From: Datisca glomerata
Taxonomy: Eukaryota > Streptophyta > Magnoliopsida > Cucurbitales > Datiscaceae
Reading direction: 5' to 3'
DNA length: 64,000 nt
NCBI GenBank assembly: GCA_003255025.1
Contig: QANY01008257.1
Location: forward strand, 258,019 to 322,018
Position 1 is the first letter of the stretch; the number at the start of each line of letters is the position of its first letter. The position numbers were made by a program, and so were the translations under genes. Below are positions 12,521 to 24,214 of this stretch, piece by piece. A model generated the notes under the pieces. It did not search any database, was not told the origin of the DNA, and saw only the letters and a list, made by a program, of their open reading frames with translations.

Positions 12521-13060
12521 AGACCGTACATAAGGCTACGAACGATGCCTCCTAATCAATCGAGATGACTAGGGAAAAGACCCTGTATTGGGTAAGTGAA
12601 CCATGACATTAATTCATGGCACCTGGGATAACTAGATTATCGAACCAAAGAACTCACCTTAGGCTATGATCGATGCCTTCTACTCACTCGAGACGATTAG
12701 GGGAAAGACCCTCCATAGTGAAAAAGGATCATGGCTGTAATTAGTGGTACCCGAGATCACAAGAAGCACAGATGAATAACCTCACCTAAGGTTGCGGTCG
12801 AGGCCTCTTACTCACTCGAGATGACTAGGGGAAAGACCATGTATAGGGCCAAACGACCACGATAGTAATTCGTAGCACTTAGATCTCGAGTTGCTCAGAT
12901 GAATTACCTCGTCTATGGCTAGGATCAAGGCCTGATACTGACTCGAGATGACTAGGAGAAATATCTCGTACTGGGAAAAGGACTACATCAGTAATTGGCA
13001 GTACTCAAGATCACATGATGCTCAGACCAAAGACCTCACATAAAGCTGTGTCAGAGACCA
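12521..13060 (+). repeat. 128-bp tandem array of Tat-1
   Basis: About four diverged copies of a unit with the core ctcgagatgactaggggaaa. Cores begin at 12567, 12695, 12823 and 12950, spacing 128, 128 and 127 bp. Each unit also contains a cctcacct(a)aggct(a)tg-like segment and a gtaatt..gtggcac-like segment. The array lies directly after integrase and before the antisense gene, the place where Tat-lineage elements carry tandem repeats. Confidence 0.85.
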
Positions 13061-13339
13061 TTAGGTGTTTCGGTGAAGGACCTCGTTTGAAAGCCATTAA
13101 TAAATCCTAATTCAGCCTGGGGTCATCAACACACGAGGTCATGGTAATTGCACATATAAATTAAAGTAAAATTATTCATTTAGTCAAAATTTGAAGGATA
13201 AAAGATGCAAGGTTTGAGAGTTAGAGTAATAAGATCATAATGTCCTAAAAGCATAAAGGTCAAATTTAGCCAAACATGGCAATGTAGGGCCAATCACTTA
13301 AATTCCTAGGAGACTATCAACATTACATCATCTACTTCA

Positions 13340-15730
13340 AGTTGCACAAGGCAGATGTCAGAGCCCTCGTGCTTCGGTCAGCCAAAGTAGACAATTTAGG
13401 ATCGACACCATCCTTGTAGTACTCATTGGGCTAAGAAGCGTGAATGATCGCCATAGTGTCTCCTCAGCGTTGATGGAGGCAAGGCCAATCTCAGCATTAG
13501 CTTCCATGGAGGAAAGCACAGATTCCTCACGCGGTAGAACATCATCTATCTCCTCAGCATCATCCAATGACATAGGGCTCCATTAGCCAGAATGACCTTC
13601 CATAATGATAGTCTTCATCTCCCGACAACACTTTAGGAATCCCATGTTGTGTTCTGGTAAAAATCTCCTCCTGAGCCTTCTTTATTTCCTCATCAAAGAA
13701 CTTACACGTCATCTTTAAAGACTCAAGCTTTGCCTTTCACTCGTTTAGGTCATGCTTGGTCAGCTTAAGGCTTCTCTCCCTAGAAGAGAGATTCAATTCG
13801 ACCATAACGAGCTGTTCATGAAGCTCAACTACCTGCGCAAACTGAAGAAAAGGGGAAGGCTATAAAATTAATAAGAATATAACGAGGCATCACACACACA
13901 ACTTACCCCAGATGGTCTGAACTACAGAATCCTCAACTGATTCCTCAATTGACTTGTCCTTTATTATATCTTGGTCATGAGGTGTTCAAAACCATTTGGT
14001 GACATCTAACAACAATAACATCATTATTTTGGAAAGTTGCATCCTAAGGAAGAGCCTAAGACTGAGGCTCCTTCTCAGGCGCCTCCAATGGACCCTCAGA
14101 CAAAGGCTCGACCCAAGACATTTTCTTTGGATGACGAGGTTACCATGCTCTAAGTGAGGAAATGAGTGGGGGATTAGATGGGGAAAGAGACAACCTCAAT
14201 TAGGGCTCCTCGAACATTAGTTAGGGCATGAACTTATATCCCTAGGCCCCATACCTGCTTCTTCAATTTCTTCATCCACCTCATTTCTTCCATAGACAAA
14301 CCCTTCCACACTATGATAGCTCCCATACTGATTCATATCATAAGACTCGTATTCTTTTCTAAGGAGGTTAAGGGGTTTGTAATGATAAGCTCAGGTTCTG
14401 AGCTTTACAAAAAATTAAATAGTTGACCTAAGGAGATTTATATGATCAATTGTTCTAGAGACCTGTGTCTTTTAAGTTCTCCTTAGTTAAAATATGATCA
14501 ATTCTCTTGTCAAGATATCTTTAGAGAATGCCCAGAGAGATCGAGATATACTTGATTCAAAGAGACAGTAGCTTGGACTCGGTAACTCCACAATGGAAGC
14601 TATCAATTAAAAAAAGAATACACACACATATGAGAACCTTCTTCTAGACTCTACTTATAATGGGAGTTTACGTAATAACAACAAGGGGAATCCAAACGTT
14701 CTACCAAAAAGAAGAGACTCCAAAACAATTCTATACTTATGGCCATAGCAGTCTGGTGTCCGAGAATAAGAAGTTCGAGGAGGATCGTCCAAGAATTTGG
14801 AAGAAGCTGACTCGAAACTATGTTATAAAATTTAAGGGCCAAACTTTTCAATTCTGGAAGAAATAATCTTAGTTCGAACTTCAAAGCATAATCGTAAAAA
14901 CACACCCAACCCTCAGACCTTGAATTCAACCTCTTCAACTTAGTATGAAGGTGAAGCTCCAAGGAATTGAAAACCACGTACTCCACATGAAATGCTTCCA
15001 AATTTTCCTCGATAAGGATATGAGTAGGAACATCTAAGGAGTTAGGGCCTGTCCTAGATGAAGATCATACCTTGCCATTTCAAAAGTTAAGGAAACGAAG
15101 TGCCTTTCACCATTAAGGCCATTAGCCGATGAGGTCCTCCAGATTAGTAGGGATGAATCCCAACTCCTCAAGAGAACCACCCGAACATGACTGAGCAACC
15201 GAGGCCTCGGCTGAAATCGAGTCTGAGGATACACAGTCCAAGAACTCGCAGATGGTTTTAGGGAAACTGGACATTTTGAATCTCAAACGCAAAACACAAA
15301 AAATATGCACGTAAACAACTAGACAAGATCTAAGGGAAGTTACTTTGACTGGAATGTCATTGGAGATGTTTAGATAACAAGAACAGTAAAGGGAACAAAT
15401 CAATTTAATGAAACCAACCCAACTCTAAGATTGCCAATAATATTCGAACACAGGAAGAAGAAAGTAATCAAAATAAATTTCAATGAAAGAAAATGATGGA
15501 ATTGGATCAAGGAGAATGATGAAATCAATGAGAAATGTTTTAGTAATGGCAAAAGCGATGAAGTGCGAAGAAAAAGTTTGAAAATGAAAACTTGATGAAA
15601 AAGAAGGTGAATAGGAAAACTAAAAGAAAGCCTTTTGAATCTAACGGTCAACATCATTTCCTTAAGACCAACGGTCCAATAAAGTGTCTCTTTGGTTAAT
15701 GTGCCGTTTTGATGACTTTCAATCACGTGG
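13340..15730 (-). pseudogene. Tat-1 antisense accessory gene, Transposase_28-like
   Basis: The minus strand has coding-like pieces at 15122-15403, 14651-15001 and 13358-13573. The middle piece contains G-W-V-C-F-Y-D-Y-A-L-K followed by L-R-L-F-L-P-E-L and then L-L-P-N-S-W, which resembles the domain called 'putative gypsy type transposon' (Transposase_28) in plant antisense retrotransposon frames. The downstream part is acidic and Ser/Glu-rich. A canonical donor (GGTAAGT on the minus strand at 13907-13901) suggests introns. Function is unknown. It is transcribed, if at all, towards integrase, opposite to the element. Domain naming is from memory and needs a profile search. Confidence 0.58.
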
Positions 15731-15768
15731 GATGAACACGTGGCACCTTAAAGGCCACGCGTATATAA

Positions 15769-16366
15769 TTGGGAGTATAAAATTTACTTGGCTTGAAGTC
15801 CACTACCCAATATGTCACTGATAGGTAAGGCTCGAAAGGCCTTCATCAAGTCATAGCGTAGATCAGTTTTAAACCGAGGGTCCTCTGTTTAGGCCAAAGT
15901 CTAAACAACCGAGGTCCCTCTACCACTATGACTAAGATTATCTTGATGGTCGACGTCGATCCACTAGTTCAGCAGTGAATGGTAACTCTCTATATAGGGG
16001 AATACTAGCTAGCAAATCCCTCTATAACGAAGGTTCAAATATCATAAGAGGAACAAACCTATAGAAAGAATATGCAAGATTATGGAAACTCTAGTTTCCT
16101 TCCTTATTGGAACAAGCAAGGAAGCTACGATACATTGAACATGGACGGACCATCATTTAGAAACCCTTATAAATAAATGGTTCCCTTATTATCTCAAATA
16201 TGCATTTGCTCGGTGTCCAATCAATTTTCTCAAAATACCCTACTGACTTGATCGTTGTGTGTACTATGTTAGACATCACACCGGTGTTGAGTTCATACTT
16301 TGTCAATCTTTTTTTCTTGCAGGTTAAAAGTTCATCATCAAGTGACGCGTCACAATACATTTGACA
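15769..16366 (+). repeat. 3' LTR of Tat-1
   Basis: This is the partner of 6711-7195, with a TATAAATA box at 16168-16175. It is the longer copy; the segment about 15945-16060 is missing from the 5' LTR. Ends were set where similarity stops and are good to about 10 bp. Confidence 0.8.
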
Positions 16367-18680
16367 ATAGATATTTGGAACATAAAAACCAAGTCATCGG
16401 TGCTTGTAAGTACGTCAAAATTAATGACATTTGTGTAGCAAGATATAATTAAAAGATTCCTCAAAGCATAGTAGAAAAATTAGCTAAAACTTTCACAATA
16501 TGCGAGTTCGAGGGTGTTTTATATTTATCCAAAAAGAAAAACGTCATTTTCTTCCTAATGCTGCATTCTCTATGAAAAATTATCCAATACTTTATTCGAT
16601 GCAAACTGTGTAACTATTTTTAAATTCTAAAATAATTGATCTCAATAACATATATATAAAATATTTTTAATACGTGCCAATTAAGAATTGTATTGAAATA
16701 TACTCTATAATATTGACAGCTTTCTCCTATACTACCCAACACTCATGGGTTCAAGTAGTGAAACGATATCTTCTACTTTAAGACATACTTTTACGTTGAT
16801 TGCATTTCTTCCCAAGTTGCACCCAGGACCCAGCTATGCACCAGCTAGGCTTTATAAGATTCACACATTTTACAAGAATTGCTGACGGTTTTCTTTATTA
16901 GAATTGCAGACGATTTTCTTTATTATGAACCGTTTATTCAAATCTCAATAATCTAAATTAATTTAAAAAGTTAAACTATTTCTTTTATTAATTTTTATTA
17001 ACACTGGATTGGGGTGAATAGTTTCAATGTCAATAGCTCAGATCAAATGAAAATTAGAAGTTGATCCTTCTTCTAGACATACTAAAACCATAATGGCCTA
17101 TTAATATTTTGTACAACAAAGATTTGCTGCTTTCTTCTGTCATATAGGATAGACCTTTTGAACTCAAACATGTTACTTGTATTTTATGTTAAAAAAGGAT
17201 CATCATCATCATAGGTATTCCATTTTTGTACCTATTGACAACAAGAAAGTAGTATAATATGGTTGGTAGTTGATGTAAACAAATAGTGACCAATTTAATT
17301 ATTAATTTTCTACATATATTTAGTTTCTAATGCACTATGATTAACATAGATAATTGAGTAATGGCACAAGCAATGATGAGGTGGACCTCATTATTATATA
17401 TGATAAGTAAGGTTTAACTAATATTTATTATACCCTATATTAATCAATTGTATCTAAAATTATTAAAATTCCTAAACTATTTCTTAATCAATTGTATCTG
17501 AAATAAGTATAAGTCTTTATACTTTTTATAAAAAACAAAGAATTATAGATTAAACAAGACCCATTTGTATCTTATGAGCCACAAAAAAACGTAGTATCCG
17601 GCCAGCTGGAAGCAAACTCTTATTCTTAGCAATATATATTTTTGGGTCAAATTTTAGCAATATAATTTACATAATATATTGGGAAGTTTATGTATTAACT
17701 GATTTAATCCATCAATTTAAGAAGAGTAATTAGCTTTTAAAATTAATATAAATATCTTATCTTAAAGAAATGTTATAGCGTTATTGTTGAAGTTTGAACC
17801 ATATCATCTACAATCAAGTTGATTTAACGATAAAACGGTCTAATACATACCTCACAGAAGATCAAAGTCTTTATGTAGTCCTTTGTTAAGAATAAATTTA
17901 TTTGTCGTCTTTAGTATACTATGTGGTAAGCATAAGTTTTAGCTCGGACATCAAATCAACACTACAAATGTGGTGTACGTGACGAGAATATTGTGAGTTC
18001 ATGAAATGGTATATCTACGTACTCATATTATGTACCATACCTCAAACTTAAAAGTTAAGTTGGATGGACGACTTCCAAACCATAAAAAGGTGCTATGGAA
18101 AAAATACATATCAAAGGAGAAAGAGAAACTATGTATAATAGAAAGAATAAACAATCACTTTATGCATAGTAATTTAGATGCAATAGTTTTTCTTTTGTCA
18201 AAAGATTTATAGATGCAGAACGTATACTGTTCTTTTATTACAACTGCTATTGGTATTGGAGATAATGTTACACGAACGGAATTACTTCATCTCCAGCCTA
18301 AGGGAGCTTGATCACAGACTTTGCTTACCCATCCTATCAACGCAACACAATGTTTTCTTACCTTTACAACTGTAATTTTGACTAGTAAGTTACGTTTACA
18401 CTATGAAATTATCACTGTCTTGATGGATGGAGAAATCATCACTATATTACTCCATATAATATATATATATTGTCTCAATAGATAATTAAAAAACAAAACC
18501 ATTGTTTGTTGCTTAACCTTAAATTGCAAATTCAGGAAAGGACACGGGATCAAACGTTCTGGCAAAGCTCATTTGTCCTCTATAGATGCAATCCATCTGT
18601 TCACTAGCTTCCCCACAACGTTACCACAATCAAAGAATTGCTATGATAATGTCACTATTTAACGACTCTGCTGGGAGTAC
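16367..18680. other. AT-rich stretch, no gene recognised
   Basis: Only short frames without motifs were seen (for example 18006-18212). No LTR pair, tandem array or RNA gene was recognised. Confidence 0.55.
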
Positions 18681-19312
18681 TCTATCGTAAAGAGATTTAA
18701 TGGCTGGAAGAGGAAGGAACGCATGAGCAAATTCTTCTCAGATAGGAGACAATCCAATCTACTAGGTGGGTGTCACGTGGAAGAAGAGAACACATAGGAG
18801 GAATAAATGGGTGGAGCTTAGCAGGATTATGCCGCCGCTGTCAGGGAGCTTTAAGGTATGAATATTGAGCTGCGAGCGTCCAAGATATGTGCCTTACTAA
18901 GCACCTTAACATCATGGATAACTTTGAGTGGTCCTTAGAATAACTAACTAGGGAATATTCTTCATGATGTAAAGAAAACGTAATATATCTTTGGTAAGGG
19001 TATGACTACACGGTTGCTTTGGAGAACAGGGTTTGCAGGTTGTGCGGGGGAGAGAAAGGGTCTGTGTGATTCTTTGTTAACTTTCTTATTGTAAAACTTA
19101 CTTGATCATAGAAAATTAGCTCTCTAATGGCTAATGGCTGCTGGATGTAGACTCATTTATTGGTTAGCTGAACCAGGATAAAATCCAAGGTGTTCAACTT
19201 TTTCTTCTTTACTCTTCTTCCATATTTGTTTTCTGATTTACTATTCTATTGGTGTTTGTGAGTTTACTGAGTTTAGCTACTGATTTTAAGCCATTTACTA
19301 GCTGGTTTAGCA
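18681..19312 (+). repeat. Probable copia 5' LTR (single copy in window)
   Basis: The sequence ends ...tagca about 8 bases before a primer-binding site at 19321, which marks it as the 3' end of a 5' LTR. The left border is not defined because no second copy was found. The start given is an estimate. Confidence 0.45.
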
Positions 19313-19320
19313 TAAAAAAG

Positions 19321-19334
19321 TGGTATCCGAGCAC
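19321..19334 (+). promoter_or_regulatory. Primer-binding site (tRNA-Met type) of copia element
   Basis: TGGTATCCGAGCAC closely matches the TGGTATCAGAGC sequence used as minus-strand primer site by many plant LTR retrotransposons. A copia gag follows about 90 bp later. Confidence 0.75.
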
Positions 19335-19415
19335 GGGGTTCAATTCTTTCCTCTTTGAAAAAATTTGAGTTACTAAGGAGATCAGTTTACAAAGTGTTTG
19401 ACTGAATTACAGATA

Positions 19416-20020
19416 TAGCAACTTCAACTACTAAATAGGAGGTTGAGAGGTTTGATGGTTCAAATGACTTTACTGTGTGGAAAATGAAGATGCTTGCTCT
19501 GCTTGGTAATCTAGGACTAGATGAAGCCTTGGAAGGAGAGAGTAAAATACCTTCGACATACACAAAATAGAAGAAAATGGACATCATGAAAAGGGCTTAC
19601 AATACCCTGATTCTCAGCCTCGGTGACATGATATTGAGAGAAGTGGATAAGATGAAATCTGCTACAGAGGTATGGCTAAAACATGAAAGTTTATTTATGA
19701 CAAAGTCTCTGTCTAGCAGATTATATTTAAAAGGGGAGGTTCTTCACACTTATGATGTCTGAAGGGATGAATCTTCAAGAACATATTGATGAATTAAATA
19801 AGTTTTGTTTAGATCTCGAAAGCATACAAGTAGAGTGTGAAAATGAGGACAAGGCTCTAGTACTGCTTCATTCCCTTCCCAAATCTTATGAGAATTTTGT
19901 TAATATACTAAAACATGGTAGAGAAATTCTCTCCCTTGATGATGTAATTGGAGCACTGAACTCAAAGGATTTTCAAAGGAAATGTGAACAGAAAGATATG
20001 ACAACTTATCAGTAAGAGGA
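19416..20020 (+). pseudogene. Copia gag (UBN2 type)
   Basis: The first part reads F-D-G-S-N-D-F-T-V-W-K-M-K-M, the usual copia gag entry. It is interrupted by one TAG near 19570 and continues in the same frame to 19762; after a one-base-type shift, 19752-20015 is open. It contains L-Q-E-H-I-D-E-L-N-K-F and L-L-H-S-L-P-K-S-Y-E-N-F, both typical of the UBN2 gag domain. Length (about 200 residues) fits the domain. Only one stop and one shift were seen, so this copy is younger than the Tat elements around it. Confidence 0.88.
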
Positions 20021-20683
20021 TGAACAAATAGAAAATTACAGAAATAGAGAGAAAAGTCTAGATCCAAGTCTAGATTAGGGCACTAGATAAAATACTATCA
20101 TTGTCATGAAAAGGGCCAAATTAGGAGACTCTGTCGAAAGAGGAAGCAAAAGAACAAAGATAAAGAAGTTGATAGAGGTGATGCAGCAGTTATTGAAGAA
20201 GGTAATGAGAGTGCATGTGTGTTGGTAGTTGCTGCTAAGAACTCTAGCAAACAATGGATCTTAAATTCTAGTTGTTCATTCCACATGACCCCAACAAAGA
20301 TTGGTTTAAGAATTATAAAGTCATAGATGGTGGTCAAGTATTGTTAGAGAATAAGCATGGTAGTAGGGATTGGAACAATCAGAATTAAAACTCATGATGT
20401 GAGGCTTTTACCAGATGTCAGACATGTACCTAAGCTGAAAAGAAACCTCATTTCACTTGGAGTATTTGATGAACTGGGTTACTCTTATAAGGCAGAAGGT
20501 GGAATTCTTAAGATCATGAAAGGTTCTCCAGTAATCATGAAGGGTATTAGAGAAAATGGATTGTATACCTTACTAGGTAGGATAGTGATTGGAGTAGCAA
20601 CAACATCTATCATTGGTCTTGAAAAATCAAAAGTATGGCATTTGTGAATAGCACATGTCTCAGATAGAGGGCTATGTGAACTA
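20021..20683 (+). pseudogene. Copia zinc knuckle, protease and GAG-pre-integrase segment
   Basis: After gag come a C-H-E-K-G-Q-I-R-R-L-C zinc-knuckle remnant (about 20102-20135) and then W-I-L-N-S-S-C-S-F-H-M-T-P, the copia protease site where D-S/T-G-A/C is normally found; the aspartate is changed to N here. The open piece 20357-20647 contains L-L-P-D-V-R-H-V-P-K-L-K-R-N-L-I-S-L, diagnostic for copia protease, and ends with V-W-H-L and then A-H-V-S-D-R-G-L, the GAG-pre-integrase motif. The copia sequence stops there and Tat-type RT starts at once. Integrase and RT of this copia element are missing. Confidence 0.87.
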
Positions 20684-21770
20684 GAAAAACACTTGTCAAG
20701 CAACACCCTCGCCATTTTCACCCCGAGGTGGAACTCCAAATCAAGTCTAAAATTTCAAAGCTCATAGAGACAAGATTTATCAAGCACCCCACGTGGTTAG
20801 CAAACATTGTTCCTGTAAAAAATAAAAATGGTCAAATCTGTTGTTATGTGGATTTTAGAGACTTGAACAAGACATGCCCCAAAGATGAGTTCCTTCTGCC
20901 TAATGTAGACACCTTGGTTGATGCTACAACAGAACATGAAATGTTCTCTTTCATGGATAGGTTTAGTGGATACAATCAAATCAAGATGGCGATCGGAGAT
21001 GATGAGAAGACTGCCTTCAGGACACCGTTTGGAAACTTTTACTATGTGGTAATGCCTTTCGGACTGAAGAATGCGGGGGCTACTTACCAACAGGCCATGA
21101 CAACAATTTTCCATGACATGATCCACGATTATGTTGAAGATTATATGGATGATCTGGTAGTTAAGTCAAAGAGTGAGGATTCTCATTCGAAGCACTTGAA
21201 GAGTGTCTTTGAATGGTGCAGGGCGTACAAACTTAAGATGAATCTGTTGAAATGCACTTTTAGTGTTTCATGGGGGGAGTTCTTAGGCTTTTGTGTGCAC
21301 AAGCGGGGTATAGACATTGATCAATCCAAGGTAAAGGCTATCAGGGACATGCCCCCACCACGATTTGTGAAGGAATTAAAGGCATTCTTGAGGAAAGTAT
21401 CCTACGTCCGCCAATTCATACCCGCCCTTGCCAAGTCCATAAGTGATATACAACCACTCTTGAAGGGAGATCACATCTTTTCATGGACACAAGAGCACCA
21501 ACGGAAGTATGATGCCATAAAGGATGTGCTCCTCGCACCAGCCATCATGGTGCCACCGTGTAGTGACCTACCATTGCTGCTTTACATGATCTCAACCTCC
21601 AAGTCCATTGGAGCGTTGTTGGCACAAGAAAGGGAGGGGCAGTGCGCCCGATGTATTATTTGAGTAGGGTCCTAAGAGATGCTGAGCTTAGATATACACC
21701 TTGTAAAAAGCATTGTCTTGCTCTTGTATTTTCCATGCAAAAATTCCTTCACTACATGTTGGGTAATTGA
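20684..21770 (+). pseudogene. Tat-2 reverse transcriptase and RNase H
   Basis: An open frame of 311 residues (20728-21663) plus flanks. RT motifs in order: W-L-A-N-I-V-P-V-K-N-K-N-G, V-D-F-R-D-L-N-K-T-C-P-K-D-E-F, F-S-F-M-D-R-F-S-G-Y-N-Q-I, T-P-F-G-N-F-Y-Y-V-V-M-P-F-G-L-K-N-A-G-A-T-Y-Q, and Y-M-D-D-L-V-V-K-S with both catalytic aspartates. The C-terminal part is the connection and gypsy RNase H (I-G-A-L-L-A-Q-E). The frame breaks near 21660; the RNase H continues in another phase (S-R-V-L-R-D-A-E-L-R-Y-T) to about 21770. The RT core looks intact, but the gene lacks a start, gag and protease. It would copy the element's RNA into DNA. Confidence 0.92.
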
Positions 21771-21779
21771 GTTCATTTA

Positions 21780-22298
21780 ATGACGACTTCCAATCCTATT
21801 CGTTTTCTCTTAACCAGGCCTGCATTGACCGGGAGACTAACCCGATGGAAAATGTTGCTGAGTGAGTTTGACATTACGCCCCTCACTCTGAAGGTGCAAA
21901 GGACTCAAGTGTTGGCTAACTTACTGGCCCAATTTCTGAGTGGTGAACCTGAACCCCTAGACGAGACCATACCTAGAGACCTACATGAAATCAATAGTTG
22001 TGAGGGTGCACCATGGGTTCTGACATTCGACTGGTCATCGACCCACTCTAAGGGTGGAGCAAGACTTGTCTTGGAGGATCCCTTGGGAAACATTTATTCA
22101 TTGGTATACAAATTGACATTCCCATGTACAAAAAACGAAGCAGAGCATGAAGTTCATATATTGGGACTTCGATATGCAAAGGATAATGGTGCCACTACCA
22201 TCAAGGTCAAAAGGGACTCCAACTTGATCATCAACCAAGTTAGAGGAGATTTTACCGTGAAGGAAGCTGCTCTCGCACAATATCGCTATGAGGTTTAA
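21780..22298 (+). pseudogene. Tat-2 second (archaeal-type) RNase H
   Basis: After a tether with L-T-R-P-A-L-T-G-R-L-T-R-W, the domain starts at W-V-L-T-F-D-W-S-S. The catalytic D is kept, but the usual G of D-G-S-S is W. It continues with N-E-A-E-H-E-V-H-I-L-G-L (catalytic E) and V-K-R-D-S-N-L-I-I-N-Q-V (catalytic D). A second RNase H of this kind downstream of the normal one is the hallmark of the Tat lineage. It is open for 172 residues and ends in a stop shortly after the domain. Confidence 0.87.
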
Positions 22299-22370
22299 AA
22301 GCTTGTTGCCACATTTGATGATGTTATTTTTTAAGACACCTCTAGATCTAACAATCGCCATCCTAATCCA

Positions 22371-24007
22371 GTGGTTGAAGTCATTATTAAAGCCACGAAC
22401 GTCGTAGCTGAAGGTAACACTAAGCCACCATCCCAAGATTGGAGAAGCAAGATGAAAGTGCAGTTATCTCAAGGGGAAGCTGCTATGAACAAGGAGTTGA
22501 GGAACTTTGTTAATTTGAGTGGAGTTTTATTCTATAGAGGGGCTGATGGAATACTTTCACAATGCATGAGTTTGGAGGAAGGCCACATCCACCTCATGCG
22601 TCTACATGAAAACCATTGTGCCAGGGAAGGGCCACCCCTACACCACCGTCTCCAAAGGATGGGTTTCTATTGGCCAAACATGATCACAGAGGCCACGACT
22701 ATACAAAAGAATTGTCTTAAGTGTCAATTGAACCCCGATCCCAAAGAAGTTCATCTAGTGGAAGTTACGACGGATCGACGACAACCTTACATCTCATATT
22801 TGAACGATGGTACTCTCTCATCAAGCACATCAGATGCCTCCATTATGAAGAAGCAGAGTCCTCATTTCTTTATGTAATGGAGAGTTATGCAGGGTCAGTA
22901 TGGATGGTCGTGCTCTCAAGTGTTTGGGTATTGATGATCAACGAATTATCATGGAGGAAGTACACAAAGGGGCATGTGGCGAACACCAAGGAGGCGGGAG
23001 GCTGTATGAGGAATTGCTCAAGATAGGGTACCATTGGCCCACCATGGAAACTGATACATTAGACTATGCACGAAAATGTCACGCTTGCCAGTTCCTTAAA
23101 CATGTTATACACGCCCCATCTGTAACCTTGCACCCAACGGAGGTCCCTTGGCCATTTCATACATGGGCTCTAGACTTTGTTGGACGGATCTCCTTTGCAT
23201 CAAAAGGTTATTATTGGATCCTTGTTGCTACAGATTGTTACACTAAATGGGCAGATGCCATAACTATCAAGAATGGGACATGTGGGCAGGTCTATAACTT
23301 TACCAAGGAGAACAGCATATGTCGATTTGGGCTACCATGACGAATCATCTCGGACAATGGGACGACATTCACATGCAAGGTGGTGGCTGAACTGTTTGAA
23401 GCATACGACATCCGACATGATAAGTCCACACCTTATTATCCCAAGGAGAATGGTCCAACCAAGGAAATTAACAAGATGTTACTGAGGATACTTTTCGTAT
23501 GGTCCATGACGCCCAAAACACATGGCATGAATTACTCCCTTTAGCACATGGGCATACCGAACAGCGAAATGGTCCCTGACACAAGCAACCCCCTTTGCTT
23601 TGGTCTATGCTTATGAAGCAGTCATACCTGCAGAGGTAATGGTACCATCACCTAAGCTAGCATCTTCAGGAGGAGTCGAGTGCCCCACACGTTTTGGTGA
23701 TCTAGAAGCTATAGATGAAAGGAGAGATAAGGTCAAGGAAAACACCCAAACCTACCATGAGAGAATGATCAAAACCCACGAGGCAATGGTACATCCACGG
23801 GTGTTCCATGAAGGTGAACTAGTATTGAAAGCGGCAGATTATGTCATGCGGGGTATGCACGCTCAAAAGTTCACACTAAAATGGGAAGGCCCCTACAAGA
23901 TAGTATCCTTAGCCAAAAGTGGATATTGTTGTTTAGTCAATCCCCAAACAAGGCGCCCATTACCATCACCTATCAAATTCAATTTTATCAAGAAATACTA
24001 CGCGTAG
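22371..24007 (+). pseudogene. Tat-2 integrase with two zinc-finger modules
   Basis: The first HHCC-like module lies in 22371-22877: H-L-M-R-L-H-E-N-H, Y-W-P-N-M, then C-L-K-C. It is followed by R-R-Q-P-Y-I-S-Y-L-N-D-G. A second, full module lies in 22900-23340: H-K-G-A-C-G-E-H-Q-G-G, Y-H-W-P-T-M, C-H-A-C-Q. The integrase core follows (W-A-L-D-F-V-G near 23165, then I-I-S-D-N-G-T near 23345). A stop separates the core at about 23338. The C-terminal part is open at 23600-24007, from V-Y-A-Y-E-A-V-I-P-A-E to F-I-K-K-Y-Y-A. It would insert the DNA copy into the genome. At least three breaks. Confidence 0.9.
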
Positions 24008-24214
24008 GCATTTCGTCAGTTACTTCTTTTTTTTGTACATGAAAATAGTTTGTTGTTGCTTGAAACAATGGCCACTAAGGCAACTAGGTGTGATATAAAC
24101 CAGTTGGCCCGCTCGTTTGTACTCACTGGGAATGAACGGAGGAACTTCAGAAAATTTTGACTCTTAAAATGTGCTACGAAATATCGCTACTTATTGGAGC
24201 TCCAACACTTCTTC

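Larger units (their letters stand above)
6711..16366 (+). mobile_element. Tat-1: decayed Ty3/gypsy (Tat-type) retrotransposon
   Basis: Two similar LTRs about 9.0 kb apart enclose, in order, remnants of gag, protease/RT, RNase H and integrase, then a 128-bp tandem array, then an accessory gene on the opposite strand. This is the layout of Tat-lineage gypsy elements, which carry extra reading frames and tandem repeats between pol and the 3' LTR. Every frame is broken by many stops, so the copy is old. No clean 5-bp target duplication was found at the estimated ends. Confidence 0.82.

Noticed and set aside
18006..18212. 68-residue open frame in AT-rich DNA
   Set aside because: Lysine/isoleucine-rich as expected from AT bias; no motif.
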